From: Hirsutella rhossiliensis
Lineage: Eukaryota > Ascomycota > Sordariomycetes > Hypocreales > Ophiocordycipitaceae
Assembly (NCBI RefSeq): GCF_020360975.1
Contig: NW_025408676.1
Coordinates: forward strand, 1,798,001 to 1,862,000
Length of the DNA: 64,000 bases
Reading direction: 5' to 3'
Below, piece after piece: positions 20,382-32,300 of the stretch (positions are counted from its first letter, which is position 1; the number at the start of each line of letters is the position of its first letter). Made by a program: the position numbers and the translations under genes. The notes beneath the pieces are model-generated. The model was not told where the DNA came from. It did no database searches and was given only the letters and a program-made list of their open reading frames with translations.

Positions 20382-22773
20382 TCATCCCTGCCTTATAGTT
20401 AGTCGTGAACGCGGTACGTAGGAAACGCAGACGTGTAAACCTTCCGTCGGCGTGTGGTTATAGAGGCTCTGACGATCGAAAGGCGCCTCGAGGAGTAAGC
20501 CTTGCAGCGACGTAACCCGTGAGACAGCAACATAGCTAATCCCGGCCTGGAAGTCGCGTGTAGCGAGATCAGTAACTATTTGATCCTTCGTTAGGCTCTG
20601 GCATTTGTGAACAGTGATGGCAAACGCCACCATGAGGGGAAACTGCGTGCGAGCGCAGGTCTCGTTGCCCACAAGGAAGTCTCGCCTGACTGGGAGGATG
20701 GGTGAGATTTTCCTGCCCTCGTTAGTTGTTAGATATGGCGGTCCGTCGTAGCTATCAAAGTCCACCATAATAACGGCCGGGGGATCTTCCAATGGCTCGG
20801 CGCCTGCGTTCCAGGCGATATCGTATACAGTACCCTGGGCACCGTTAACTAGGCCAGCTGGCTGCCATAGGTTAGTAGTGAGCATTACCCTGGCGCCCTT
20901 AGCAATGGGGAACTTGTTAGATAGATTGCCAGCATTGTCGCTTGGTGCCCGCCCCGCGCCCTTGCCCTGATTCTTTGCCTCCACCTGTATTGCCGGGGCG
21001 TTTAGATGAACCATATGCTCGTAATTGTATTCGTTGACCCGCGCCCTTGTAGAATACACCCGCAAAGCGGCCTTGAAGCTGTCAACCTCGCTCTGCGTTA
21101 GCCTGGCCTGTACCCGACTGCTAAGGAGGTTCCAGGACGGTATGGATAACTTGACTTCACGCAGTTCCTGCAACGCCTGACGGAACCGGGCCTGATCATC
21201 ACCAGCCTGGCGCTGTACCGTGGTCAGGAAGATGGTGCGGTCAAATAACCGGTAGGCCACATGCCCTCTCCTTTCCAACGCAGACAGGCTGGTGCTAGTC
21301 GAATACAGGGGCTTTTGCCGGACTGGTGGTAACTGGAAGAAATCGCCCACAAGCAAGACGCTCATACCACCAAAGAACTCGAGGCTACGCTGTGAAAAGG
21401 CCTGTCGCAGACGGGAATCGATCCGCGCGAGCTGCTCAATCCCCAGCATGCTCTTTTCATCGATCACGAGGTATTTGACGTGCCGTAGGCGGGACTGAAG
21501 GGCGGCTGCGTCGGCTGGGGGAAGGTCGGTAAAAGCACCACCTACTGGGAGGCGTAGCAATGAATGAATGGTGCTGCCCTGTATCTGGTTACTCGCAACG
21601 CCTGTTGAGCTACGCGGCAAATAGGGCTAGGATTCGGTAGGGCGGCCGCCTGAAGATGGGAGGAAAGCACCTTGATAAGGAACGACTTGCCGGTGCCACC
21701 ACCACCATCAACGTGGAGAAGGATTTGAGTAGGATTTTGCGCCTGGAAGTGACCCATGAACGTGTCGTACACGAGTCGTTGTTGCGGATTCAGCGTATTA
21801 CGCCAGTGAGGGCCAAGGACCTCCACATCGTTGGCCATGGGGTGGCTAGCGATAAGGTCTTTCCAGTAGCTATCTCGAAGTTCCGGATATGTACCCACAT
21901 GCCGTGTCCAGTCGTAATTGACGTCGATATCGCGGCGGCCAAGAAGGTCAAGATCTTCCTGGGTAAGGGGGTTCCCAGGTAAAAGGGCGGCGAGGCGAAT
22001 CCAGTCTTCGTCGTCAAATTCTTCCTCCACAGGCAGAGCCTCATATTGATCATCTTGGGGCTGTAATCGAGCCTCTTTTGGCCGACCGTAATGGTCATCA
22101 CCATGACTGTGGTGCTGCCAACAATAGGAGAAGGCCTCAGCGTGAGAACCAAAAAGCTGGCCGTCAAATGTGAGGAGATCATCAACCCGCCGATGTGGGT
22201 GGTTTAATGTTAGCTTTACACGGCAGTAATCTGGCCACTGTTGACCCTCTGGATCAGCCTGATAGCGAGGAAAGTAAACCAACACACGAGGCCTGCCGTT
22301 AACGTTGCCTGGCTGCCATTGCTTCCACTTGGAAGGGTCCCTAGGACGGAAATTCCAGCACTTGAGGAAGGAGACATAGCATAGGTCCGCTAGGGCTTCC
22401 GGGCGTTGAGTGTACTTTTCGTAAACGTTGGGGCCTCTTCAACCTCATCGCCGTCAATACGGAGGAAGCGGGAATGCCTGTCAGGATTACGGCAGTCAAC
22501 GTACAGGCAGGTTCGTGAGCCTTCCTGTAACGGCAGGCCGAGGAGCAAGTGGCTGACCTCCTGCTTCGAGTAATCCCGCTCAGCAACTAGCTGATTGAGG
22601 AGCTTTGACGTGAAAGAAATAAGGGGTTGTGGTCCTTGACCCGGGGCATCAGGGCCTTCCTGATCTGGGCAAAAGACTCGCTCTTCTTTTCCGACTTTGA
22701 GCAGTATTTGGCCGCGTAATCGATTACCTGCTGTAGACTCGTGCAGGGTGAAACGTCTGTATTGGCTAGCCAC
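20382..22773 (-). pseudogene. Helitron 1 PIF1-type helicase part
   Basis: This continues the same polyprotein. Between 22773 and 22290 one shift (about 22425) is needed to read VYEKYTQRPEALADLCYVSFLKCW. Walker A is VDGGGGTGKSFLI and Walker B is KYLVIDEKSML. Motif III is VGDFFQLPPV and the C-terminal helicase signature is AFAITVHKCQSLT ... YVAVSRVTSLQGLLL. Another one-base shift lies near 21600..21620, between NPSPICRVA and TGVASNQIQG. All core motifs survive; only indels break it. Confidence 0.85.
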
Positions 22774-23951
22774 GCAACGGTAAGCAAGCGGTTGTAATGG
22801 TTAATCTGGCCATCGTTCCGCTCGCCCCTAAAGCTCCAGTGTTTAGAGTGAGGAACCTTGTCAAGGGAGGCTAGTAGGCGCTGGCCGTGAGGAAATCCAA
22901 AGCGGCACTCCACCTGCTTGGTATGCTTATTGACCTGCATGCAGTAGTTGTTGCAGCGGTGGCGTTGCACGCGGTTGATTACCATCGATAGAAACTGAAC
23001 GGTAAGGGGATGTTCCAATAGAGTACCGATCAGGGGATTCCCTTCCCCAGGCGCCTGTATTCGCTGTGGCTCTGGGTTAATGGCAGATACGTGATATCCC
23101 CAGATGCGGGCGAATTGCTCCCGGGACCGGTCGTTATCAGGATCTAAGTCTGGGTGGCCACTTAGCCAATATAGGCCGTGGTGGTGACTGGAACCCCTGC
23201 CCTGCCACTCGTAGCGGCCCCAAGAGTCCGTTAGGTTGAACTTCTGCTTCAGGACAATAGTCCTAAACAGCGTATAACGTTTATAGAAGTGGTAAGCAGC
23301 AATATGGGCGTTGTCTCGTAGCAGTTGCCGGGATAGAGCCATCCGCGCCGCCTCAGGAGCTGCTTGCCACTCGTCAAATCGAGGCATATGACGGTATAGG
23401 GATTCCCAGTGGTAATCGGCTGCACTTGCAGTAGCGAAAAGGCCAGGCTTGCCTAAATTATAGGCGTATGCTTCCAATTCCTTCCTTTGCTTATACCAAT
23501 ATGGCCGGGTGCCCCTGATTACCGCGGCTTGGCGCGTGATTGACTGGATCAGCGCCTGAGCCTCCGGCTCGTCAGGCCCAGCCATCGCTTCCTCTAGGTC
23601 GGCGCGTGTAAGGGGTTGACGGCGGCTGTCGCGTTGCTTGACGAAGTAGTCACTTCTCTTTCGGACCTGCGCACGTAACATCGTGTTGAGGGCGACGAAA
23701 GGCCACGTCTTATGGCGGGCAAAACGTCCGTCATGCCATCTCATCGCGTGGGCAAGGTAGTCCTGGTACGTGATGCTCCGTAGGCGAGGCTCCACGAAGT
23801 CGGCCTTGCCGTCGGGGTAGAGGGTAGGGAACGCAAGCGATAAAAGCGGCTGAGAACGGTTGAATTCGTCGATAGGGGTCCTGCGAATGGAAGGCAGTGG
23901 CATCTGGTGGTGAGCCTGCGCGCTACGCGGCATATACTCCAGATCAGTCAT
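22587..23951 (-). pseudogene. Helitron 1 HUH Rep (helitron helicase-like) domain
   Basis: The Rep domain nicks and joins DNA during rolling-circle transposition. It contains RTPIDEFNRSQPLLSLAFPTLYP at the start of the helitron-like N domain, the metal-binding HUH motif in GSSHHHGLYWLSGH, and the catalytic two-tyrosine motif in IDYAAKYCSKSEKK (Y-x3-Y). The frame then shifts near 22615, and the protein continues as LISFTSKLLNQLVAERDYSKQEVSHLLLGLP in the next frame. Confidence 0.85.
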
Positions 23952-23955
23952 GCGC

Positions 23956-25430
23956 TCAGGTTAGGGTCCCATCAAGAAATCGGGACTGCAGAGCATTCAA
24001 TTCGGTATCAGTGACCTGCAAATTCGGGATCGCTGATGCATCGGCATCGCTTGGGTCCTCTTCCACAACCTCCTCAACGGGGCCCTGGGGGACTTCGCCG
24101 TCAGGTATGTCAGCCACTTGGCTGGCAATGGAAGCAACTATGCTGCCATCAAGAGGAATCCGTTGCAGGCGATTCTGGCTCACAACAATATCGCGATAGC
24201 CCGGGTGGTGACGCTGTAGGTAATGCAGCCAGGCCGACAGGCATGAGCGACGTACCCGGAAATCGCGAGCAAACTGTTGCCGGAAGCGAGGGTCGCCCTC
24301 TATATTAGGAGGCCGCAGGAGGATGATATCTAGCTCTTCAGGTAGGACTGGGAGCTCTTCAAAAAGCCTGCCAACATTGCGAAGGAAGTGGACAACGTGA
24401 CCGCGATATTTATACTGAGCGCCACGCACCTGCAGGACTTTCACGTGTACGTGAACTCTAGCAATGAGCATCTCCTCGACCATCGTTAGATCAGGTAGAT
24501 CGGCGGGGACTTCCCAAAGTCAAGGTGATTCGCAGCGCTAAAGAAGTACGGTTCGTTAGGGGCTTTCTTCCTGTCTCGACCAATGCAGCGACTGCAGATT
24601 TTCAAGCTATTTCGCTTCATATCGAACCAACGCTCCTGGCAGCGAATGCAACTATGCATCTTGTCGTCATTCAGAGCAGTATAGAACTCGCGCACAAGGG
24701 CTTGATCCCCCTCACTAAGGGCAGGTAAGTCAAGGTCCCCTGTAAAAGGCGGATCAACTATCTGATCGAACTGTCGCTCTTCAGGCTGTGGCCGTGGCCG
24801 GGGGTTAATGTTGACTCGACGTGTATAGCGGCCGCGGCGATGACTCTGTGGCAGTAATGAAGGAGGGGTACGAAGCGGGGGAAGAGATTCCTGTGGTATA
24901 GGCGTGCCTTGCACAACAGAAGCCGATTGAAGAGTGCCTTGAGGAATTGGCGTTTGTGGAATCGGCGTGCCCAGAACTACTGTTGGCAGGCCAAAGGTAG
25001 GAGGGGTGGGGGAAGGTCCCTCTACCGCGCTTGAGGTAGATGGCCTCGGCAGAGGTCTAGGCAGTCCCTGGAGTGCGGGTGCCAGGGCACGGCATAAAGT
25101 TGATGTGGCAGGGGGTCGTAAGGCTTGCACACAGGCAGGCGTTGGCGCAGTCCGCCTTGAAGGCGTCAGGTTAGCTAGAGAATCGGTCCGTTTCGTGGCT
25201 CTGCGTGGCGATAGCCTCAAAGCGAAATTCCGCATTGCGGCAACGGCGGCTCGAGATTCGGTAACCCGTTCCTTTCGGCGTGCCCTACAGCTAGCACAGT
25301 CTCTTGTAAACTTCGTAGGGTCCTTGACGCTTCGAAATTCGACTTCGGGCAGGTCTTGCTTGCAGGTATGGCAATTCCGAACTGCCTGGGGTATGTCGTC
25401 CTCCATCTGGCCGTATATGTATGTATCCAC
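23956..25430 (-). pseudogene. Helitron 1 N-terminal zinc-finger and DUF6570 region
   Basis: The part before 24486 has a Cys cluster (NCHTCKQDLP ... DCASCRARRK), a long Pro/Thr-rich linker and a second cluster (CIRCQERWFDMKR ... ICSRCIGRDRKK). It then ends by a one-base shift near 24500..24515, since the next frame reads VPADLPDLTMVEEMLIARVHVHVKV. That second block (to 23956) matches DUF6570, the region ahead of fungal Helitron Rep domains (RGAQYKYRGHVVHFLRNV, LPVLPEELDIILLRP). A stop and short shift at about 23950 separates it from the Rep frame. Confidence 0.8.
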
Positions 25431-25440
25431 CTCTTACCCA

Positions 25441-26130
25441 CCAGACTGCTAGATGAGGCAGAATTACCGAAGAATATTGGGAGGTGGGCCGGCTGCCGAG
25501 GTAATATGTGAACCTATGTACCGTTAGTAACCTGATGAGTTTGATATATTGGGCAGAACAGGGAAGCAGCCGCCATGTAGGTTAGTTAGTGTGAAGAGTG
25601 CCGAAGAATGGAAGAACTGAAAGAAAGCTCTTGGAGAGCTTGCCAGGCTGGCTAGTTACCTAGTCAACGCTCAGGGGTAATTTTTGCGGGCCTTCATTTG
25701 GTGGCGTTATCGGTCGACCAATCCGCGCACGAGTTGAGCACAGGCCAGGCCAATTAGCCAATCAGAGGAGGTTTTATGCTCGAATCTTTCTGACTGAGTA
25801 GAACGCCCTTCGGGCTGAATTAAACTTCCGGATAATGTCGTCGCGATACTTCTGGATAACAGGTAAGGCAACCCCGCACGGGTTGCGCAATAAGCCTTTC
25901 GGAACGAAGATTACGACCAGTGCGGGAAGAAAAGAATAGACACAGGTAGAGGTAAGGAAAGCCATGAAGAAGAGTATAGAAGGGGAAAAGAATAATAGAA
26001 GAGGAGTTACATATAGGGAATAGAATAGAGCTAGAAGTATTTTGTATTCATAGTATAGCGAGAGCATAGGTATAGGTTTATTATTTTTAGAGAGTATAGT
26101 TGAGATAAAGTAAGTTGGTTTATATTAGGA
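25441..26130. other. Spacer between Helitron 1 and Helitron 2, with a recurring hairpin motif
   Basis: No gene is supported; the minus-strand frame at 25774..26067 is hydrophobic, AT-rich and overlaps the hairpin. At 25867..25909 lies GGCAACCC..GGGTTGCGCAA followed by AGCCTTTCGGAACGAAG, nearly the same as at 38508..38551. From about 25920 to 26130 the sequence is AT-rich and purine-biased. Confidence 0.5.
25867..25909 (+). repeat. 43-nt hairpin motif, copy 1
   Basis: Stem GCAACCC/GGGTTGC, then GCAATAAGCCTTTCGGAACGAAG with its own TTTCG/CGAA arms. A second copy is at 38508..38551 and a related end at 35739..35776. It may be a Helitron or other transposon terminus. Confidence 0.55.
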
Positions 26131-27539
26131 TTATTTCTGCATGCGTTGGCGGAGGGGCCGGGCTGGCGGGTCAGAAGTGCTAGCGACGATAGAGTCAAGG
26201 GAAGTAGGCGCGGCGGACAAGGCGGTAGCGGGCGCTTCTCCGGGAAGCCTAGACGATGAGGCGGATAGCGGGGGCGAGGAGGAAGTAGTAGCAGAGCTAA
26301 CAGTGCTCGAAGAGGAGGAAGGAAACGAATACTGGGGGCGCGTCCTCTTCAGGGGGGAGTCGGCCACAGGCGCGCAAGCACGCTTAGGCGGCGGCGTCAC
26401 AGGGGTGACGGCAGGCAGGCCGGGAACCTTGGAAGGCGTGGGCGGCGCGGTCGAAGGTGGCGTGGCAAGCGAGAAGGAGGCGGCGCGGACAAGCTCGAAT
26501 GCAGAGGAGGCAGAAGCGGGCTGGCGTCTTAGGGTCGCGGCCTGTGGGGAAGCGGAGGCAGTAGCGGCGGATGAAGACCTATCGTGGAAAGACCAGCTAT
26601 CCGGGACGACGATGAAGACGTAATCGCGGTCCGAGCCGGGGGGACTACACATAATGCCGTGATCGAGAAGGCCAGCGACCTTACCGGTACAGGTAAAGGG
26701 GGTACCAGGCAGAAAGGGAGAGGTAGATCTCTCGGCCAGCTTCTTACACAGGATAAGCCAAGGGTTAGCATAGATGGGAAAGATTACAAAGGCCTGAAAG
26801 GGGTGGTAGCCCTTGAAGGGAACCTTGTCCGGGACGCCGGGGGCGATATAAGTCGACAGCTGGATCAGGCCGCAGCAGCGGAGCTGGTCGGAGCCGAGAC
26901 CAGGAAGAAGATCAGCATGGAGGAGGTCAAGTCCGGAGCCGGCGACGACGCCGTAAAAGGAGACGACAGGAGGCGTCGACGGGAACTGATGGTCGGACGC
27001 CAAGGAGCGCGGGAGGACGCTTAGGGAAGATATTAGCAGGGCGGCGAAGAGAAGAGAGGGAAGGCCCACGGCTGGTAGCCCTGGTCGCGGACGACGAGGG
27101 CGGGCATCGTGTAGAGGAGAGTGTCGCCCGGGGCGGCCTCGAGACCATCACGGCGCTCAATCTCCCAGGCAAGGGCGTAGGGGTGGACGCGGCCGGACAT
27201 GAAGAACCACTGCTCAGTCCAATCCGAGTCGACGACCGGCACGCCGTAGATTGAGAGATTCAAGCTAAAGAAAAGAGACGAGACCTCAGCATCGTCCCCC
27301 CGGGCCCGCAAGGGATCGTATTCGAGCGCCCGCAGCCACGAGGGGATGGGCAGGAGGACGCGGGCGATGGCCTCGGCGTTGAGGCCCTTCACGCGATGCT
27401 CGTCCTGGTGGGCGAACCTCACGGGGCAGTCGGGCTGGGCAAAGAACATCATGGTCATGTCGCCGCCGGCGCCCTTGTTGCCGGCAAGAGGTCTGCGAAG
27501 GTGTGGCGGAGAGTCGGTAGGAGGCAACGTCGGGGACAT
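26131..27539 (-). CDS. Conserved Helitron-linked accessory protein, intact (452 aa)
   Basis: Exon 1 is 27070..27539 and exon 2 is 26131..27019, with a 50-bp intron (GTGGGC ... CCCTAAG, branch CTAAT). The phase joins DQGYQP to VLPRSLASDHQFP. The N-terminal block (about residues 10-155) has HLRRPL, MTMMFFAQPDCPVRFAHQDEHR, SLFFSLNLSIYGVPVV, WTEQWFFMSGRVHPYALAWE and LLYTMPALVVRDQGYQP. The middle block has LPGLGSDQLRCCGLIQLSTYI, HPFQAFVIFPIYANPWLILCKKLAE and FTCTGKVAGLLDHGI ... RDYVFIVVPDSW. The C-terminal 150 residues are Ser/Pro/Ala-rich with a KR-type nuclear signal (PPKRACAPVADSPLKRTRP). The GKVAGLLDH ... YVFIVVPD stretch could be an OB fold, which would suit a single-strand DNA-binding helper, but this is inference. 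The family is not one I can name. A frameshifted paralogue with the intron at the same codon and phase lies beside Helitron 3. Confidence 0.7.
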
Positions 27540-28295
27540 GATAGCCTCAAAGCGGGAGGTCAGTTAACTAGTAAGCTATAGCAGGAAAGCCATACATAAG
27601 TATATAGACCGTAAAGAAGTCTAACCAGCGCTATATCGCCTCAAGAAGCGCAATATGGATAGGGTCAGTAAGGTCCTAAAGGCAAAGGTATAAAGAATTA
27701 GCAGGCGGGCTATAACGAATAGTAGTTGTATACCTTAATAGGTAAAGGAAAAGAGATAGATAAGGGTAAAGAGAATAAGGGCAAGGTGTAGGAAAGATAT
27801 AGTAGGCGGTCTACCAAGAAGCCACGGGGTCTTGAAACAGAAGTTAAGGAAAAGGCATAGTATGGTCTGTGACATATATAAGACATGGAATTAAAGTAGG
27901 GGATATAAGCGCCTAGGGATAGACGTCGACGTACACTAAAGGGTCCTAGGAAAGGAGAGGGAAAGCGTAGCGAATAGGCAAGTAAGGACGAGAAGCTATT
28001 AATAGGACCTACGTCTAGGGAACAGCCGAGGCCGTATAAGCCGCGGGGTAGGGCAGCAGGCGCCAGTCAGTTAAGACCATAAATAGCTAGCGCGTAAACA
28101 ATAGTAAGTAAGTAGCATACGTAAGAACATGCCAAGTCGGGAGGCCAAGGGCATATAGATATGTGATCAAGAAGCATGTGCTATGTAGAAAGCATAGGCC
28201 GAGCTGGAGCATAGCGAAGAGGGGGGGTTAAAGTGATATAGTAAATAGGCAAGGCCGAGAGAGCACAGGAAACAGAGGTAGTAATATCCACAACG
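27540..28295. other. AT-rich spacer between divergent Helitron 2 genes
   Basis: No open frame of note; purine-rich and AT-rich, with many TATA-like runs. It probably carries the promoters of both the accessory gene and the Rep-helicase gene. Confidence 0.45.
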
Positions 28296-29353
28296 ATGAA
28301 GCCAGCCAGTATAGAAGGGCAACACGGGGCCAAGAGCGGCGCAGCCCCGGCGCTGGAGGCACCCAGAGCACAGTATTCAGAGATAAGGTTTAGGCCGATA
28401 GCAGCAGCGCTAGGGCCTGAGATAGAGGCCCAGCAAGGGGCACTTAAGAGTGTATTAAGGCTGGTGCTGGCGCGGCGAAGGCGGCGGGGCGGCCGGCCGG
28501 CGAGGAATCGAGGGGAGGCGACCGACGCGGCTGGGGCGGGTACGGCGACGTCGACGGCGGCGGCGGGTAGGAGGACCCCCGGCACAACAGAACTGACGGT
28601 GACGGGGGGCGAGACGACGCCGTCAACGCCAGAGCCAAAGCGGAAGGTGAAAGCCAGAGAAGGCGGCGAGGGCGAGGGCGGTCCGCTTCCCACGCCGCCA
28701 AGCTCCGGCCGGAGCGCCGCGGCCCGGTCGGGGAGGAAGCCGGGGCGCCCAAGGCAGCAGATCGACAGGAGCCAGCAGCCGCTGTTCCGGGATATCCAAC
28801 CGCAGCCGATAGCGGCTCCGGCACCGGCAGCAGAGCCGTCGAGCGCGGCGGTCTCAGGCATAGGTACAACAGCACGGCAAAGACAGCCACAAAGCATACT
28901 GCCGCGGCCCCAGGGCGGGCCCCAGGGCGCCGTAGGGGACGGCGCCGAGAGCGCACAGCCCGTTGGAGGAATAGATGGCCAACGTGCTGGTAAAGGTTCT
29001 AAGCGGGATACCAGGGTTAGTTAAGAGACAGTAGTGGTTAACGTAATATAGGTGAAGCAATGAGAGGCCTACCTCCGAGACGGAGGCAGAAGAGGAAGCG
29101 TGGCCCGGGTAGTCAGGAAACAGAGGCAATCAATGGTCGCCGCGCATCCCGCACGACGGGCGCACGTCCAGACCCTGCCACGACCCAGCAGCCCCCCCGG
29201 GATATCCTACCTCAGCCGGGAACAGTATCGGAGGGCGCTATAGGGAACACGGGCGAGGCAGCAGGGCGCGGCCGAGGAATAGAAGGCCAACGCGAAGGTA
29301 CGTCTCCTAAAGGGTACGGAGGTGCGCGTATAGAGATAACTAATAGGGTATAG
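28296..29353 (+). CDS. Helitron 2 low-complexity 5' exons with an internal duplication
   Basis: The open frames 28296..29024 and 29060..29353 encode Ala/Arg/Gly/Pro-rich, probably disordered protein. Two similar modules follow each other. The first has QPLFRDIQPQP ... GAVGDGAESAQPVGGIDGQR followed by G|GTAAAG. The second has QPPRDILPQP ... GAIGNTGEAAGRGRGIEGQR followed by GTACGT. Each is followed by an intron-like stretch ending ATATAG or TATAG and then a PRRR/PRDG-QKRK exon start. I infer 5' exons of the Rep-helicase gene formed by tandem exon duplication; the splicing is not certain. Confidence 0.45.
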
Positions 29354-32300
29354 ATGGGACAAGAAAAGGGCCACTACCTCGCGACGGACAGAAGAGGAAG
29401 GGCAATACTGCTAGCGGACAGACTGAGGCGAAGCGGAGCCGCGGTGTCCGGATAAGGCCGAGGCCACGGGAGGTACAGGCCGAGGACCTGGCCGACGTGC
29501 TGCGGGGCCTCGAAGAGGAGTTCGAGGCGGGCGAGAGGCTGGCCGACGAGCGGGCGTGGTGCGCGCCGGTGCCGCGCGAAAGGGAGGTCAGGACGGTGCA
29601 GAGGTTCTACCGGGCGTTCCACGACGCCGGCACGCTACCGATCGCCACATGCACGCTCTGCTACCGGAAGCAGGCCAGGGTCGAGCTCAGGGAGATGGCG
29701 TGGGAGGGCTGGTCGCGGAGCGGCGCGGCACAGGCAGGCGAGCGGACCCCGTTCGGCTGCCGCAGCTGTTTCCCCGAGGGCACGCCGGTGGCGGTGTGCG
29801 CCGAGTGCGCGCGGCAGGTCGGGCGCGACGGCGCATCGGCGGCGATGCATCTCCACCGGCGGCTCGGCTGCGAGCACGCGTATCCCGACGAGCTCAAGGA
29901 CCTGACGCCGGTCGAGGAGAAGCTGATCGCGCTCAGCTCGTGCTACGGCTTCGTGACCAAGTATAGCATCCCCGGCGGCCAGAGGCAGAGCGTGAGGTAC
30001 CCGAGGCACGTCAAGGGCCACATCACGGTATTCCCCAACGACGTCCAGGGGCTCGCGACCAAGGTGCTCCCGCACCCACTACTCCGGGTCATGGACGAGA
30101 TCCACGTCTCATGGCAGGGCGCCGAGAGGCCCGGGCCGCGGGACCTATCGGGCCTGCTGTCTGTGCGGCGGCGGGCGGTCGAGAGGGCGCTGGCCTGGCT
30201 CAAGGAGAACAACCCGCTATACGGCGAGGTCGAGATCGACACGGCCGAGATGGACAGCTGGGGCGAGCCAGCGCACGGGGTGCCGGCGGCGGTGCTAGAG
30301 CGGCTCGAGCGGGACGAGCCGTCGGCGCGGGAGAGGACGCGGACGGCGCACGTGGTGCCGCCGACGGAGCGGGCCCTCGACGACGAGGGCGCCGTCGGGA
30401 TCGAAGAGGTGCTCGCGATGCTAAGGCAGGGCCGGGACCCCGCAGAGGGCAGAGGCGACGTCGCGCTCACACGAGAGGGCGAGGGTAGCGGCGAGAACGC
30501 AGAAGACGCTAGGCCCGAAGAGGATGGGGACATCATTAATGAGGTAACGTCGTCGAGCATGTTCCCCCTCGACGGGGCGCCCGAGGTGGCGGACACGGAT
30601 AAGATCCGCTTCGCCCGCGAAGCTATCGGGACCAATATAGGCCCGAGGACATGGGTTAAGACGGCGACGGGAGCGGCGGCGGGGAGCGGCGGCGACGGCG
30701 GCGACAGCGAGCCCTACATACAGGTGCGGCGCGGGGACGAATTTGCCGACTCGGCAGACGCGTCCTTCTTCGCCAAGGCCTTCCCGACCCTCTTCCCCTT
30801 CGGGCTAGGCGGCCCGAGGCTCGCCGACGAGGCCGGCGCGGGCGATGGCACGGCCCCCAGCGGCGCCGGATCACGGGGCGCCGAGGCGGAGCGGGTCGCC
30901 GAGGGCCTCACGTCGACGCGGAACATGAGGCTAAGGGCATGGGCCGACATCGTGCTGCGGCGCCACGGCGGCCGGTTCGCAACACATCCCATCTTCGCCT
31001 TCCTGGTCTTTAATATGAGCGTGCGATCTAGGAACCGCCAGGCCAGCATGCTAGGCATGACAAGGAAGAACTTCCCAAAGGTCGAGAGCCTGCTAAAGTC
31101 GCTAACGGCGCAGAGACTCGAGGCGGCGAGGGTCGAGCTCGAAGCTACGGGTAAGACTAGCGACGAAGGGGTAACGGAGCTACTACGGTCCCTCTCGGTA
31201 TTCGGGCATAGGCAACCAATGTCGAGGGAAAGCCGACTTAGCATGCGGAAGAAGATACTTTCGCTTATCATTAGGTACGGGGTGCCAGTCATCTGGTTCA
31301 CGCTGAACCCGAACGATATCACGAACCTAGTGAAGCTACGGCTAGCGGCGCACCGCGGCCGCGACCCCGACGTGGCCGAGGCCTTCCTAAGAGACCTAGG
31401 GACCGCGTATAAGCGGACACAGCTGGCCATCTCGGACCCGATGAGCTCGGCCGTCTTTTTCCACCGGGAAATGACGCTCTTCTTCGAACACTACGTTAGG
31501 ACCGGGGAGGAGTCGGTGTTCGGGCACGTCGGGGCCTACTACGGGGCCGTGGAGACCAACGAGCGAGGGGCCCTCCACGTCCACGGGCTCCTCTGGCTCA
31601 AGGGCAACAGGGGCCTCGGCGAGGCGATCGCGGGCGCCGACAGGGGAGAGCAGGCGGCGTACCGGGAGCGGATCGTCCGATATATAGATAGCGTCTTCTC
31701 CGAGGTAAGGCGACCGAGTGGCCAAACCATAGCAGGCCCAGGAGCCAAGGCTAACTTAGGGGCGTAGGAGCTAGACGCAGAGGCTTACTGCGCGGTTCAG
31801 GCGGAGCGGTCGGCTACGGCAGATATATCGTCGCGGCTCGACGACGTTGCCCGCTTCATGGACACCTTCGATGAGGAGGCCAACTTCTGCGCGGGCGCGA
31901 CGCAGGTCCACACGCATAGCGCGACCTGCGTAAAGTACTCCCTCGGGGGCGGCGCGCGCAAGGGGGACCTCTGCCGGTTCAAGGCGCCATGGAGGCTGGT
32001 GGAGAGGACGGCGTTGACGGCGGACGGGGTGCTCGAGGTCCGGCGGACGCATAGCATGGTGAACCGGTGGAACAGGGCGATGGCGGTCGGGCTGCGGCAT
32101 AACCACGACATATCGTTCATCGCGACCCAGCGCAAGACCATGGCCCTGATCTACTACATCACCAACTATGCGACAAAGGTCGAGGACCCTATATGGAAGC
32201 GGGTAGCCGCCGCTGCCGAGCTGCTGCCTACGTTAGAGCCGACGGCAGAGAGCGATGATACTAGCACTGACCGCGACGCCGGCCAGGGGACCGGGTCTAG

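Larger units (their letters stand above)
20382..25430 (-). mobile_element. Helitron 1 (rolling-circle transposon), autonomous but frameshifted
   Basis: One ancestral Rep-helicase polyprotein is spread over successive minus-strand frames from 25430 down to 20382: zinc-finger/DUF6570 part, HUH Rep and PIF1-type helicase. The exact TC and CTRR ends were not found. Sequence and N-terminal layout differ from Helitrons 2 and 3, so it is another family. No divergent accessory gene accompanies it. Confidence 0.85.

Noticed and set aside
25774..26067. Hydrophobic minus-strand ORF that could be a small membrane protein
   Set aside because: It reads through the recurring hairpin motif and AT-rich filler; no start context or homology.
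28181..28956. Long minus-strand frames opposite the Helitron 2 5' exons
   Set aside because: Mirror readings of GC-rich low-complexity sequence; Ala/Pro/Ser-rich with no relative.
31765..31767. Stop codon splitting the Helitron 2 Rep-helicase into two proteins
   Set aside because: It is the TAG of an intron acceptor, and Helitron 3 has an intron at the same place.
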